In this document: positions 1-11,395 of the stretch, one piece after another
Numbering within the stretch: the stretch's first letter is position 1
Layout: each line of letters starts with the position of its first letter
NCBI GenBank assembly: GCA_027627225.1
Contig: JAPFQT010000378.1
Span: forward strand, 62,001-126,000
Source: Congeria kusceri
Lineage: Eukaryota; Mollusca; Bivalvia; Myida; Dreissenidae
Direction: 5' to 3'
DNA: 64,000 bases
Translations under genes and position numbers: made by a program
The notes under the pieces: model-generated
Told to the model about the DNA's origin: nothing
Seen by the model: the letters and a program-made list of their open reading frames with translations, nothing else
Databases searched by the model: none

Positions 1-1121
1 CTATGTCACTCGTTTAAAGGTCAAGGTCACTGAACACTTGATAATTGTACATATACCTAATATGGAGATATTGAAAGTATATGTTTGTGTCAGGCTCATG
101 GTATAGGTCTTGTTTATGCATGGAGAGAATTAAGTTTAATGCGGCACAATTGTTCACCATCTCCATCAGATGTGTCTTGAACAAGTTTCAGTTCCCTTGG
201 TTCAGATCAAGGTCACACTTGAAGTACAAATGTTTTATAAATCATGAATATAGTTGAATAGATTGTGTCCAGAACAGAACTACCTTACACATGGAGGGAA
301 TTTGAAGTTGAAGTGTGTAATAGATAGTGAACATATTTTGATATTTTATGTTGACTATGATCAGTTTCACAAGGTCATATGGAGGGAGACGTTAAATGTT
401 TTCTTTCCAAAACCATATTTTTGCTCTCGTTGACAGCTGTCCAGTTATGTTTATATTTACACTTCTGGGTGGAATGAGAGGCTATTAAGGAATCACTTTG
501 TCTTTTAGTCTGTCTTCATTGCGTCACTTCTGTCTGTCCCAGATTCTAGCTTTCAAATGCATGGAAGTCTATCGATTAGCTGGCACAAAAGTTTGCCTTT
601 ACTAGATGGTGTGCTGTGGACATGAACCAGGAGGCTAACTTTAGGGTCATGGTCATACTTTGAGGTCACATTTGAACATTTAGAACTTTATTGTCAAGAT
701 ATAACTTGTCTAAGCTCTTGCTTCCCCATGCTTAGCACAAATCTAGTTAGGGTAAAAAGTCCAATATGTATTTCTGTTTGCATGCAAGTGTTCCTCACAC
801 AAGTCAGTTAATACATTTTATTTTCTTCTTTTATGTCTCATGTTTTGTAGTTTTAAAGGAACAATGGAACATTCACTATTTGATGAATTGTCAACTGTTG
901 CACAGATTACGAAAAGAATTGGTTATGTTATGCTGCAAAAAAACACTTAAGAACTGAAAAATATATTGTAAAAACAACTGAGTTCCTGCTGAGTAAACAT
1001 CTGTTGCAAGTAATAAAATTAAATGAATCTGTGAACAAATCCCCTTCATGAACAAACGTACATTTCCACACCTTACCATTCTTTTTCTGCTTTTTTCACA
1101 CATGATGATATCTCTTTTCAG
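1..1121. other. Upstream non-coding DNA with a 3' splice acceptor
   Basis: I see no convincing gene here. Short motifs of the type GGTCAAGGTCAC recur near 20, 205 and 640; these are remnants of tandem-repeat units seen elsewhere in this window. The segment ends in a pyrimidine-rich tract followed by AG at 1120-1121, which fits a splice acceptor feeding the coding exon that follows. The short open frame at 766-957 has no recognisable protein character. Confidence 0.5.
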
Positions 1122-3221
1122 AAGATTCGTTGATGGACTCTGGGGATGAATATGTCCCTTCAGATACGGATGCCTCGGTAGTGCCGGATAGTGAAACAGA
1201 AATGAACAATGAAGTCTGTTTTCCATATATAAATATTAATTCTGAAGACCAAGCTGATACACTCTCTGAGGGATTATCAGATGAACACAGTGAGTATATT
1301 CCATCAGAGATATCAGATGAACATAGTGAGTACATTCCATCAGAGATGGATGAAAGTTATACGTCAGTGTCAGATACTGAAATTGAAGAATCAGACAATG
1401 CAGTGCCTTTATCGTATGATATTACTGAGTACCAGAACATTGATCCGGTCCCTCAGCCTGGAACTTCAATTGAAAATGAACCTCAGCCATCTACATCTCA
1501 AACTTTAATAGTAGACATAGCAAAACACACAAACGATGGTGCCAGAATATGGGACAAGAAACATTATTGTCTCTATTGTTCGAAGTTGTTGGCAAAATTG
1601 CCTCGGCATTTTGAGCAGAAACATCGACAAGAACTCGAAGTCATTGAAGCGCTTTCATTGCCTGTGAAATCACTAGAAAGAAAAGCAAAATGGAGGGTGC
1701 TAATGAACAAGGGTAACTTTCTTCAGAATAAGCAAGCAGTCAATGAAAAAAAAGGCAGTATCATTCCTTTCAAGAGGCCAAGTCAAAAGAGCTATGAGGC
1801 AGCTGATTACTTACCATGTGAGAAATGTCTTGGTTTTTTCTTAAGGCATGAACTTTGGAGACATTCAAAAAACTGTCCAGCTAAAGGCGACAAAGAAACA
1901 GAGAAAGGTACAAGGCATCAGGCTGCTGGACTGGCTTTACTGACATCAGACTTGACTAAAAATGAAGACTTTAAAAAGAAAATTATAACTTCAATGGCAA
2001 ACGATGAAATATCTTTTATCGCTCGTAGAGATGAGATCATTGTGAGACACGGGGAAAAATTGTTTGCTAAAATAACAAACCAAACACATCAGTACCAATA
2101 TGTCAAACAAAAGATGAGAGAACTTGGACGCTTTTTAAAAAGTGCGAAAGACATGGATTCAAGAATCGAATCATTGCAAGACTGTATGAACCCTACAATG
2201 TTTCCACTCGTTATTTCCGCTGTCAAACACGTGGCAAGATTCGATCAATGTACAAGCCAGTATGGAGTTCCATCTTTGGCCTTGAAACTAGGACATTCTT
2301 TAAAACATTGTGGTAAGATTCTTCACACCAAAGCTATTATCAACAGCAACCATGATCTTAAAGTCACTGCTGAAAATTTTATTACATTGTGTGGTGAGGA
2401 ATGGTGTTCAGAAATTTCCAGTGTCGCTCTGCAGAATCTACACAATAAGAAGTTTAACACTGTTAAACGACTTCCCATTGCAAGTGATCTTCAAAAACTG
2501 AATGAATTCCTAGATTCGCAAGCAGAAGACAAGCTGAAGCATATAAAACAAAACCCTAACCCGAATGTTTGGAGACAACTTGCATCAATAACACTTGCCC
2601 AACTGGTGCTGTTTAACAGAAGAAGAGGAGGTGAAACTGAAAGGATGGAAATCGAGCAGTATAGAAAAGCTGTAAACCAACCACGGGAAATCCAGGAAGA
2701 GATTGCACAGAGTTTAACTCCATTTGAACGTAAGCTGGCAGAGACCTTCAGGAGGGTAGAGATAAGGGGCAAAAGAGGACGGTGTGTGCCTATTTTGCTT
2801 ACAGAGAGACATTTCAGTCAATTGGAAGTGCTCTGTAGCACCAGAGAAATGGCTGGAATTCAATTAGATAACAAATATGTGTTTGCAAGGGAGGGTAGTG
2901 CCGCAACTCCTCTCAGAAGTTCTGATGTTCTTAAAGTGTTTGCTGTCGAGTGCGGAGCAGAGCATCCACAGCATATTACATCTACATCGCTACGAAAACA
3001 TGTTGCTACAATCTCTCAAATCCTGAATCTTAAAGAAAATGAGCTGGACAGTTTGGCGAATTTTCTTGGCCATGATATTGCCGTACACAGATAATTTTAC
3101 CGTCTGCCTGAAAACACAATACAATTAGCCAAAATTGGAAAGCTGTTGATTGAGGTAGAAAATGGTACACTAAGCAAACACCACGGGAAAAGCCTTGATG
3201 AAATTCAAATGGATCTTGAAG
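1122..3221 (+). pseudogene. Zinc-finger / tyrosine-recombinase-like protein, large exon with premature stop
   Basis: This long exon (acceptor AG at 1120-1121, possible donor GT at 3222) encodes about 653 residues from the first in-frame ATG at 1133. The frame is already open from the acceptor (phase: two bases finish a codon), so the true start may be in an earlier exon. The N-terminus is acidic and Ser/Glu-rich, with a 12-residue unit duplicated in tandem (1278-1349). Two Cys/His zinc-binding modules follow, near residues 146-166 and 229-250. The C-terminal part resembles a tyrosine-recombinase fold: Arg621 in SLRKH, then GH at 646-647. A TAA at 3092-3094 stops translation, but the same frame continues FYRLPE and stays open past 3221, so the presumed nucleophilic Tyr is cut off. 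I recall similar full-length proteins in cnidarians, fish and molluscs, possibly Crypton-derived, but the family has no name I can give. It may be a recent pseudogene, a polymorphic allele or a sequence error. Confidence 0.6.
1278..1349 (+). repeat. 36 bp coding tandem duplication
   Basis: Two copies of a 36 bp unit in the recombinase-like exon encode the repeated peptide DEHSEYIPSE. The length is a multiple of three, so the frame is kept. The copies differ at a few positions only. Confidence 0.85.
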
Positions 3222-3656
3222 GTGCGTATATAGAGCTTATTTGTTCTGTTTGTTTGTATCATAGTTTATCCAATAGATCACGCTTTGATCAGTGTGCAAG
3301 TGAATAATCAACTATTTGTCTTGAGTATACATTTTCTATCATGTACACATGTAGGGATTTTATTGGCAGAATGATCACCATCAAGATATGGTATGTCGTG
3401 AGCAACCAGGCCATTAGGTTAGGGTCAAGGTCACAATTGAATTTTAAAAAAGCGTTCAAATGTATGATTTTATTTTTCTATCAAGGCCATGTATAAGTCG
3501 TGAATTAAAATAGATATTCTACCGAAACCAACAAAATTTAATGTCCTCTATTTCTTTTAAAATTAAATGATACCGATAAAAGCTTCAGTTGAATAAGAAT
3601 TCCAGCCAACGACGGTGAGATTTATTTTAAAACAATGAGTTAAAAATGTAAGTGAA
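3222..3656. other. Probable intron, no gene
   Basis: This follows the candidate donor GT at 3222 and is AT-rich. It holds one GGTCAAGGTCAC repeat remnant near 3421. No open frame or RNA gene is seen. Confidence 0.4.
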
Positions 3657-3660
3657 TTAA

Positions 3661-4135
3661 AGGGACCTGTCCACTGATTGTTTTAAAGTATGCCTTTAAA
3701 ATGTCTCAACTAGACAGATTGAAGCATCCGAACTAAACGATAGCTCAAGTATTATAACAAGAACGGGATATATAAACCAGAAAAGAAAAAAGTTGCTCCC
3801 ACCGGCTTTCCGGAACCTTATACTTCCGGAGCAAAAGGCTAACGCCGTTACCACTCGGCAAGTCAGTCGAGTCCAAATTATTCCATCGTTTAGCTTCCAA
3901 ACGCTTTATAATTTTAGCAATTTCAACTGATGATTACTCATGAAACGAAACGGTATTTACAGCATATTATTATGTCCGTAGTGTTATTTCGCTTTTTTAT
4001 ACACTGTTATTTTATTTTAGCAAATTTACTTTGCAGTGAATGTTATTTGTCAGTTTCAGTAATTATTTGAAATTCCCAAACGTTAAAATAACGACCTCCG
4101 AGATTGTATCATGATGTAACACGAATTGTGTCCCT
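3661..4135. mobile_element. TTAA-flanked MITE (piggyBac-like)
   Basis: The segment begins AGGGACCTGTCC and ends TTGTGTCCCT. Its ends form a short terminal inverted repeat (AGGGAC/GTCCCT) flanked on both sides by TTAA (3657-3660 and 4136-4139), the target of piggyBac-type transposases. At 475 bp with no coding capacity it must be non-autonomous. Two related TTAA elements occur at 37920 and 39656. Confidence 0.6.
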
Positions 4136-4140
4136 TTAAA

Positions 4141-5560
4141 CTGTCATTTGTAGGACAACGTGCAGCATTCCCGAAAATGCAATCCTTGCCTTTTTATGTT
4201 AGAAGCCAGTAAATCCAATTCCCATAGGCTCCCATTGTTAAAAAACAAAATCTCCTGGCGTCTTTCGCCATTTTCCTTTGATTCACGAGTCTGGTCACTT
4301 TGGAAAATTTCGAATACGAACGATATGTTATGCTACTTGCAAGAAAATGCATCTCGCTTAATTGTAGTCATCGTAAGAAGCACAGAATGCAGTCGCCTTT
4401 TCGACAAAACCACATTCTGTCTACACATAAACTTCTGAGAATTCAACTTTCAATTAAGGCGGTATCACCTTACATCAAAAGCACAGGAGTCAGGTTCGTT
4501 TTCAGGAAATAACCATTTACACCAGTGTACGTTGTGTAAAATTTCTCTTCGAACAGACGAAAAAAAAAATACAAGTATTCAATATATGGCCTACCTTTGG
4601 GTGGACCACCGGGGGATTCCCCACTATTTACTGGTATTTAACCATCATATCCAACCACCTTATTTCCTGTGTGATTGGTATAATGCGTGGTCGCAAAAAT
4701 GCATGTTAATGAGTGTCGGCAAACCATTCATAATAAAAAGTTGAGATTTATAAATTAAAGATATACTGCCCTTAACCGTCACGTTACGACCTCCAAATTG
4801 TCCTTTCTCGTGCACACGCCATATTGGAAACTGTCCCATTTTCGATGGTGCGCGTGCCTAGTTGTCACTTCCGGTAGCGTTGAAACGGAATTATCAGTGT
4901 TGACAACGCTAGCCCAGTCGACCCTTAAACGTCGAACATATCTGGGCCAGATCCACCACAATGCTCGTTGTCTTAACGTAAATGGTACTTGGAATTTCGG
5001 ACGTAGAGTTGCCCCAGTTTGAATGCACGTAATCAGTTTACGTACCGTCATATCGCTAATGGGCCTTGATGCGTGCTGAGTGTGATTTGCCGTTTCCAGT
5101 GCATATTGTTTGCAGAGACGAGTTAAAATTGTTTGCGTCTTATTCAGGGATTGTAACTTTTCCCCATAAGTCGTATGCGATATTCCGTTACACTTCCGGT
5201 AGCTGGGAATTATGACGACGCGTTGCTATCATCATTTGATGTCGTTGAAACTGCGTGCTACCTAAAATTATTAATACGGATTAAATGCTTATTTTGGTTA
5301 TGCCCTTTCATGTTATTAAGTAACAAAAGAAAACCGTTCGTCGTAGATATCATTCGGTATCAAATCGGTTTTGGGTTTATTAGCGTTTTGAGTACAAACA
5401 TGACTTGTAACACAAAACTGCGTTACAACATTTGAACAATTGGCGTATATCTTGATAGTTTGCCGTCTTAGTTATTGACAAAGTTTATAAGTGGTGTAAA
5501 TATTTATTGTTATATTAAGGTGTCCTTGATTACGATAAGTATGCACCTATCAATGATTTC
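4141..5560. other. Non-coding DNA with dispersed-repeat fragments
   Basis: I see no gene. A stretch around 4775-4880 (CGACCTCCAAATTG, then CACTTCCGGTAGCG) is echoed at about 7165-7245 (CCACCTCCGAAATGG, then TTTCCGGTTACG) in the same orientation, so both belong to one dispersed repeat family. The open frames here are short and lack protein character. Confidence 0.45.
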
Positions 5561-5564
5561 CAAG

Positions 5565-5865
5565 CCGGGGGGTGGGTGGGGGGGGGGGGGGGAGCGGTGG
5601 TCATACTGGACTTTCGCCTGAAAGCGGTTTCCGACAGGCGGACATTTGACATTCCGAACGATTGCGGGTCCCGGGGTAAGTAATAGGTAATAGGCATTGG
5701 TCGGATATTATCCCAGTAATATAGGCCGTAAGGCCGTTCGATAGACATATAGAATCTCCCACTGAGGGGATTGAGACAAATATGCTTGGCTCTAGGGTGG
5801 GGAATTAGAAATAAACTAAAATTTGTCAAATTCCCCTTGGTCAGCCTACTGACGCTTCGTAACAC
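5565..5865 (-). repeat. Dispersed repeat, inverted partner of 20220-20490
   Basis: The reverse complement of this segment matches 20220-20490 in order: AGGGAATTTGAC, then CTAATTCC, ACCCTAGA.CC, a CCCCTCA block, CCGCCTGTCGG and GCTTTCAG. The G-rich end (a run of about 20 G near 5572-5592) matches the GC-rich end of the other copy. It does not encode a recognisable protein. Confidence 0.6.
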
Positions 5866-8328
5866 AGACGCATGGGTCCCAAATTATTAAATTATTTCTA
5901 CATTGAAAGGGATTGCCAAAGACCATCTTCATAATCATGTGTCTGCATTTTGAAGCATTTGAATATTTGAAGCCTGTGTTATTCTGGTTCTACACGTGTA
6001 ATGAATTTGTCGGTAAGTGAATTCCTTAACATGACTAAATTGTATACTATGTGACTTGACTATCTTTTAGATTCGTAAAAATAATAATACGGAAGCTTTA
6101 TTATAAGAAATGCTCTTTTGGCATTTATTAAGTTACTGGTTTACAAAATATTTAGACGTAACTATTCTGCACGGTTGTTGAGACCTTGTGTATAAATGTA
6201 TCTATAAACTTCGAAGTTGACGATTGAGAATCGAGTTGCCATGTATTTGCATGTTGTATTCATCAAGGTAGATATCAAACTAATTGATATATTTAATTAA
6301 ACAACATAATTATATTAGTTTGACAACGCATCAGGGGTGGAGGGGGGCTATATTCCCAAATCTGAGGGCATTATGTTGTATAAGCCAGCTAATTGACGCT
6401 TTAGAGTCCATTTCCTGGGTAGAACCAGTATTTGGTGTCTTGAGAAAGATCATTCGAACGCTTCCCGAGTACTGTATTTATTTCATTGGAATAAATTGCA
6501 AAATTCTCAAAGTCATAATTTGTGTCATCTCTTTCAGCTCTGTTCAAAAGGTGTCTTGTTTTTCGCTTGGGATTTATGTATATGCTGGATGTGTGAAGAT
6601 TTTCCTTGCTTGCGGACAGTCGGCTCCCGATTTTTGCCAGGGAGTGAACTAAATCGTTGGAAAGTTTCCATGGCGATGTGGCATTGAACGTTGTAGTGTG
6701 CGATCATCATACTCCGGTTTTCTGTATACTAGTTTTAGAAATAGTTTCGATTTATCATTGTTTATTGGCCAATATACAAAGCTTTGAAGTTCTGATGCCT
6801 AGGAGTTAAACAACGTTAGCCCGAGTTGTTTAATAACCACGCATCAGAACGACAAAGAGTTGTTTATTGGCCGATAAGCAACGATAATGTGAAAATTATT
6901 TCGATTCTTACATGATCTGACATATAGTTCTGCAATCGTAATTGGAGCTACTTTTACTATTATCCGCTCAGAATCAAGAATTCTTTTTGCGTTGTTTATT
7001 GGGTAGTTAAAAAACGATAATTGTGTTCTTTGTCTACAGAAAAATTAGCGAGTATCATGTTAGAATAATTGGTTTACCGTGTGGTCTCTAAAACTCTGTT
7101 TATAACGCTCCCTGTTTAAGTTCCCGTTCACAATAACGCATTTAATTTTACAATGTAGTCCATGTAGCCCTTATAAATCACGGTCCCACCTCCGAAATGG
7201 CCTCTCGTACACACGCGCGCTCTGTCGTCATTTCCGGTTACGATGAGTAGGTACTCACTGAGCATGTCGTCTGGTTCAAATCAACGGCAGTGCACGGTGA
7301 CTCGCCTTAAGTCGTACTCCAACTCCCGGACGTCTACGTCGCAGGCCATTTTCACGTCTATATACCGCCATGTCGCCGTGACTCCGTTTCCATTCTGGGG
7401 TAGGTTAAAATGTGTCTTGTTCAGGGATATCCTCTTAATTAGTCGAGGACGGTCTGAAAGCTTTTGACTACTTACTACTTTGTTCTGATATTTAAATGTA
7501 CGTAACACTGCTGAACCTTTTGTCCAGACCCTGACAGCATTGCAGTGGCAGGCCGAGATGGATGCATTGGTTTGCTGGTAACGACATCCACTGAAATCAT
7601 ACTTGCATAAAAGTCAAAGACCACACAAATTATTTACATGTAATAGTTTAAACAGTTCTCTGTTGTTGTTGTTCTTCCAGCCATTCTGCCAGTCTGACAA
7701 TAAGCCTCCAATAGTGCCTGATCTATAAACCTGTAATACAACAGGAAAGCATCGTGTTAAACAATTGTATGTGTTTCAATTACTTACATAAGAGCAAGAT
7801 TTTTCTTCATCAAAATATTATCGTTTGCGTAAACCACTGGGCTCAAATTCTTCAACTGAAAGATACTGAATGAATGACAGTGCATTATTTACAGGTGTGT
7901 CAAAGGATCTCTGATGCAGGTCAGATAAACATGCATTTTTGTTCTTTAACAACAAGTTTGATAGTCTTTATCCTAATCAACCTCAAAATGTTTTTGTTGT
8001 ACATCATATAAATATTGATTTCCTTGAGGGTGACAGTGCGTCTTGTCAACCCGAGGCAACACTGTCGACTGAGACTTTATTAATTTTATTATGCCAAACA
8101 AACTCGCTAAATCCCATATCATTTGCGTACCGGGTGACATAGCCGTAGCAGGCGACATATCAAATTGTTACCCGCTGCAGTTTATTTGCATTATATAGAG
8201 AAATAATGAAGTGAGGTATAATATAATCGTTTGTTAACTCTAATAGAAAAGACATTGAAATTACAATGAAGTTAAATGTTCAGAACTACAATACACTTTA
8301 TAAACTTTCTAAGTAGTTATAAGGGTCA
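5866..8328. other. Non-coding DNA with a hairpin
   Basis: I see no gene or RNA gene. Features are three copies of TTGTTTATTGG (about 6757, 6863, 6990), an imperfect hairpin at 6789-6850 listed separately, and the dispersed-repeat fragment near 7165-7245. Open frames at 6284-6652 and 7243-7467 show no coding signature. Confidence 0.45.
6789..6850. repeat. Imperfect 26 bp-arm inverted repeat
   Basis: The arms 6789-6814 and 6825-6850 share GTTCTGATGC at the outer end and TTAAACAAC at the inner end, with a mismatched middle of 7 bp and a 10-base loop. It lies between repeated TTGTTTATTGG motifs, which suggests a small foldback repeat. Confidence 0.7.
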
Positions 8329-8360
8329 TCATCATCATCATCAACATCATTACATGTCTA
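8329..8360 (+). repeat. (ATC)n microsatellite
   Basis: This is a short run of CAT/ATC triplets with interruptions. A second such run lies at 10567-10598. Confidence 0.85.
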
Positions 8361-8410
8361 ATCCTTGTCTGATTTATAACTCTATTTGTGAGTAATTAAA
8401 GAACAATGTT

Positions 8411-8700
8411 CAATGTTTACATTATTCTGGGTGTCTGTGTCTAAAGCTTTCTGGTCCGGCAATGACGTCGCTGGCCTGTGGTCACTCCAGAGGTACTGGT
8501 TGTGTTCCTCCAGATGGCCTGACCAGCACGGCATCCAGGGATGGCATCGCATCAGAGTAGCAGGTGAGCGCCAGGAACAGGCTAGACATTTCATCACGAT
8601 GGTAACTGAAAATAAGACGTCATTGAACAAAACATCTGGTACAGTCGACTCTCTTACCTCAAAGCTGCCCAGACCAGCACAAAAACTTTGAGCCATCAAA
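8411..8700. other. GC-richer segment, possible exon of unknown strand
   Basis: The base composition is clearly richer in G+C than its surroundings, and it is open on both strands (plus 8413-8691, minus 8699-8382). CAG followed by GTGAGC near 8558-8566 could be a splice donor on the plus strand. I do not recognise either translation, so this is only a place where a host exon might lie. Confidence 0.2.
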
Positions 8701-10682
8701 AACTTTCAGCTAGCCAGAAACTGTTTTCAGACATCATTGCGTCTGTTTCTCCCAAACCTCCTGACTAAAGAGAATTTAAACATGCAGACTGTTTTAGGTG
8801 ATTGACTGAGGACTAGTTTGGCTCAATTAAAGTTTTTTTTGCATAGATGTGCAATATTTATGGGAGAGAACTTAACACAATAATACGTATATAATAAACA
8901 ATATAACTCTTCTTTTGAATAGAATTGCCCGTAGTATTTCTACCAATATAATCTGCAATGAAGTTTTCTACAAACCTTGTGGTTTTTACCATAAGTGGTG
9001 TATTTTGGGAATTAATTTTGGACAGACCATAATATATGAATGTGTGAAAGTTTTGAAGCCAAAAATCCTTTATTCTCCACCGGACACTAGCCTGGTCATT
9101 TTATCAAGTAGCGACTGGACACGACTTTACTCCAAACACACAATTTATGGAAGGACAAATGAGACCGGGACCAGGACATACACCTAGAGCCATCCGAAAA
9201 TAAAACTGAAAATTTGAGCCAAACAAAATAAATTTATATGAAAATATATTGCAGAACAGTTGGTACTTGAAACAAAATTCGAGCATACATGAATTTGCAA
9301 ATAGCAAGTTTCAACTAATAAGGATTTGACTGAAATCACTGTCATTAGCAAATTCATTTATGTTTCTATGTTATTGTTAAGTTCTATTGATTGCAAATTC
9401 ATTTAAGACTCTGTGTTACTCTTAAATCAGTGAAGTATTGTAACAGTTCTGAAATTTACAATGTCTACATGATTGCAGATTTGCAGTGGTGTAGGTGTCC
9501 GCCTTCTGATCTTGTGATTGTGAGTTCAATGTAAAAATGATGCAAATGTGACATCAACACTTATACCCCTATCACACAAGAGCCCGTTCTTACCACGTCA
9601 ACCCCACGTCCTGCGAGGACCTAGTGAGGACAGCCTTTAACATGTTGAGGAGACAGGGATATGCATCAGGGACCTTGCGCAGTGAGGACATGAAAAAAAA
9701 AGGACGTAGCATGAACCTTTTTATGATGTATTAGTGACAGTATATGAATGTAGTACCTACATGGGGACTTTATGCAGTGCTTTCTTCCCGATGGTGCTAT
9801 GCATGTGCAATGCACTCATTTGGACATCTCTGTCACCATATAGACTTGCTCAGGACTGCTACAAGTCAGTATCAGGTTTGTGTACGAGTTCACAAGGCTA
9901 ATGAAGTAATTACTGCGCATTTCCTACGTATGTAGAGTGCGTCAGCACAGCATCAGTGGTGGATCAACGTAAAATAATGCCTCTACGTCAAAATTCAATG
10001 AGAAAACAATGATATACGATAGAGCGTTGCAACGTATTTATATGACAAGGTTGATGTGGACATGGACATGGTGTTAGCATGGTACTAGCTTCATACAGTA
10101 TTCTAAGATGCGCCGGATACGCAGAAGCTGTGCCCTATGAACTGATTTGACATGAAGCACAAGGGATGACAAAGGATGATGTGCGTGGTATTAGTGTTGA
10201 CCGCCCGGTCGTGTTGAGGACCTTGTGTAATTAGAACTGACGGGCTCTGGTATGATAGCACCATTACTTACAGATCCGTACTCGCCAACGGGACTACTTA
10301 CAGTTCTTCCTCCCAGTCATGACCCTGGCATTTGAGTGGGGGGGGGGTAACAAACAGTGCCATCAGGTGAAGAAAGCCTGGTCACTCTCGTCCTTCTGCC
10401 TGTCATCACTGTCCTAATTGTCATCCTCCTCCTCTTCATAATCATCGTCATCATCTGGTGCTGGAGAGATTTATGCTAGTCACTGCTTTTTGGCCTGGAT
10501 ATCTGAATAGTGTGCACACCAGCAGCAGCAGTTTCAGTAGTATACTTAATATTGCATTGTATTTATCATCATCATCATCATTATCATCATCATCAAACAG
10601 TGCGCAATAGCAATAGCAATTATAGTTCATTACAGTTTCTAGAGAGCAGAAACGGCTATAATGGCCAATGTCAGATAATTCA
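8701..10682. other. Non-coding DNA; degenerate tRNA-like piece and CAT repeats
   Basis: No gene is seen. Around 9488-9534, GCAGTGGTGTAGGTGTCCGCC followed by GTGATTGTGAGTTCAATG resembles a decayed tRNA-derived SINE head. From 9595 to 10250 the motif GAGGAC recurs irregularly. ATC/CAT triplets occur at 10427-10460 and 10567-10598. Confidence 0.4.
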
Positions 10683-11395
10683 GGGGCCATAACTCCACAA
10701 TTCTTGGGTGATGTGGCTGGCTATTAAACTTTGCCAAGATATTACATATAATAAACAGATTTTCATGAAGTTTGGCAAATATAGAATGAAAACTGTAGGA
10801 CTTAGAGACCAAAAATGGCTAAAACGTTAAAAAGGCTAATATTATATCATTCAAGAGCAATAACTCAACATACCTGGGTGGATTTGGCTGGTTATCGAAC
10901 TTGGCCAAGATAATATTGTTATGAACATTTTCATGAAGTTTGGAGAAGATCAGATGAAAACTGTTGGAGAGACTGGAAACGGCTAAAAGGACCATTTTAG
11001 ATTTAATTCAAGGGCCATAACTGCACAATTCCTCGGGTGATTTGGCTGATCATCAAACTTGACCTAGACATTATTATTACAAATATGTTCATTAAGTTTG
11101 GTTAAGATCAAATGACAACTGTTAGACTTGGAGAGCGAAAACGGCTGAAAAGAACAATTTCAGATAATTCAAGAGCCATAACTCATCATTCCTCAGGCGA
11201 TTTGGCTGTTTATCGACTTGAACTAGATATTATACCAACAAACATTTCTATAAAGTTTAGTGAATACTGGATGAAAACTGCTGGACCTAGAGAGTGGAAA
11301 CAAAAGTGTTCTACCGACAGACCAACCGACAGACTAACCGACCGACATTAGCAAACCAATATATCCCGCCATCTTCGATGGGAGGCATAACCAGC
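10683..11395 (-). mobile_element. Pearl/HINE-like element, about four tandem units, minus orientation
   Basis: Four diverged units of 160-170 bp start near 10683, 10853, 11013 and 11173, each opening with a variant of GGGCCATAACTC and continuing with TGGCTG, CATGAAGTTTGG and AAAACTG. At the right edge lies a hairpin (CCGCCATCTTCGATGGGAGG, near 11367), preceded by CCGACAGACC repeats. Read on the minus strand this matches the 5' end of the element at 60568. The left edge has no clear terminal hairpin, so this copy looks truncated. Confidence 0.6.

Noticed and set aside
891..1335. Minus-strand frames opposite the recombinase-like exon
   Set aside because: They are shadows of the acidic N-terminal repeat region on the other strand.
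5572..5592. G-runs (also at 16350, 22697 and 41499) as regulatory quadruplexes
   Set aside because: They sit at edges of repeats and are better explained as repeat ends or slippage; no nearby promoter is supported.
8382..8699. 105-codon minus-strand frame as a gene
   Set aside because: Both strands are open and neither translation is recognised; kept only as a low-confidence exon-like segment.
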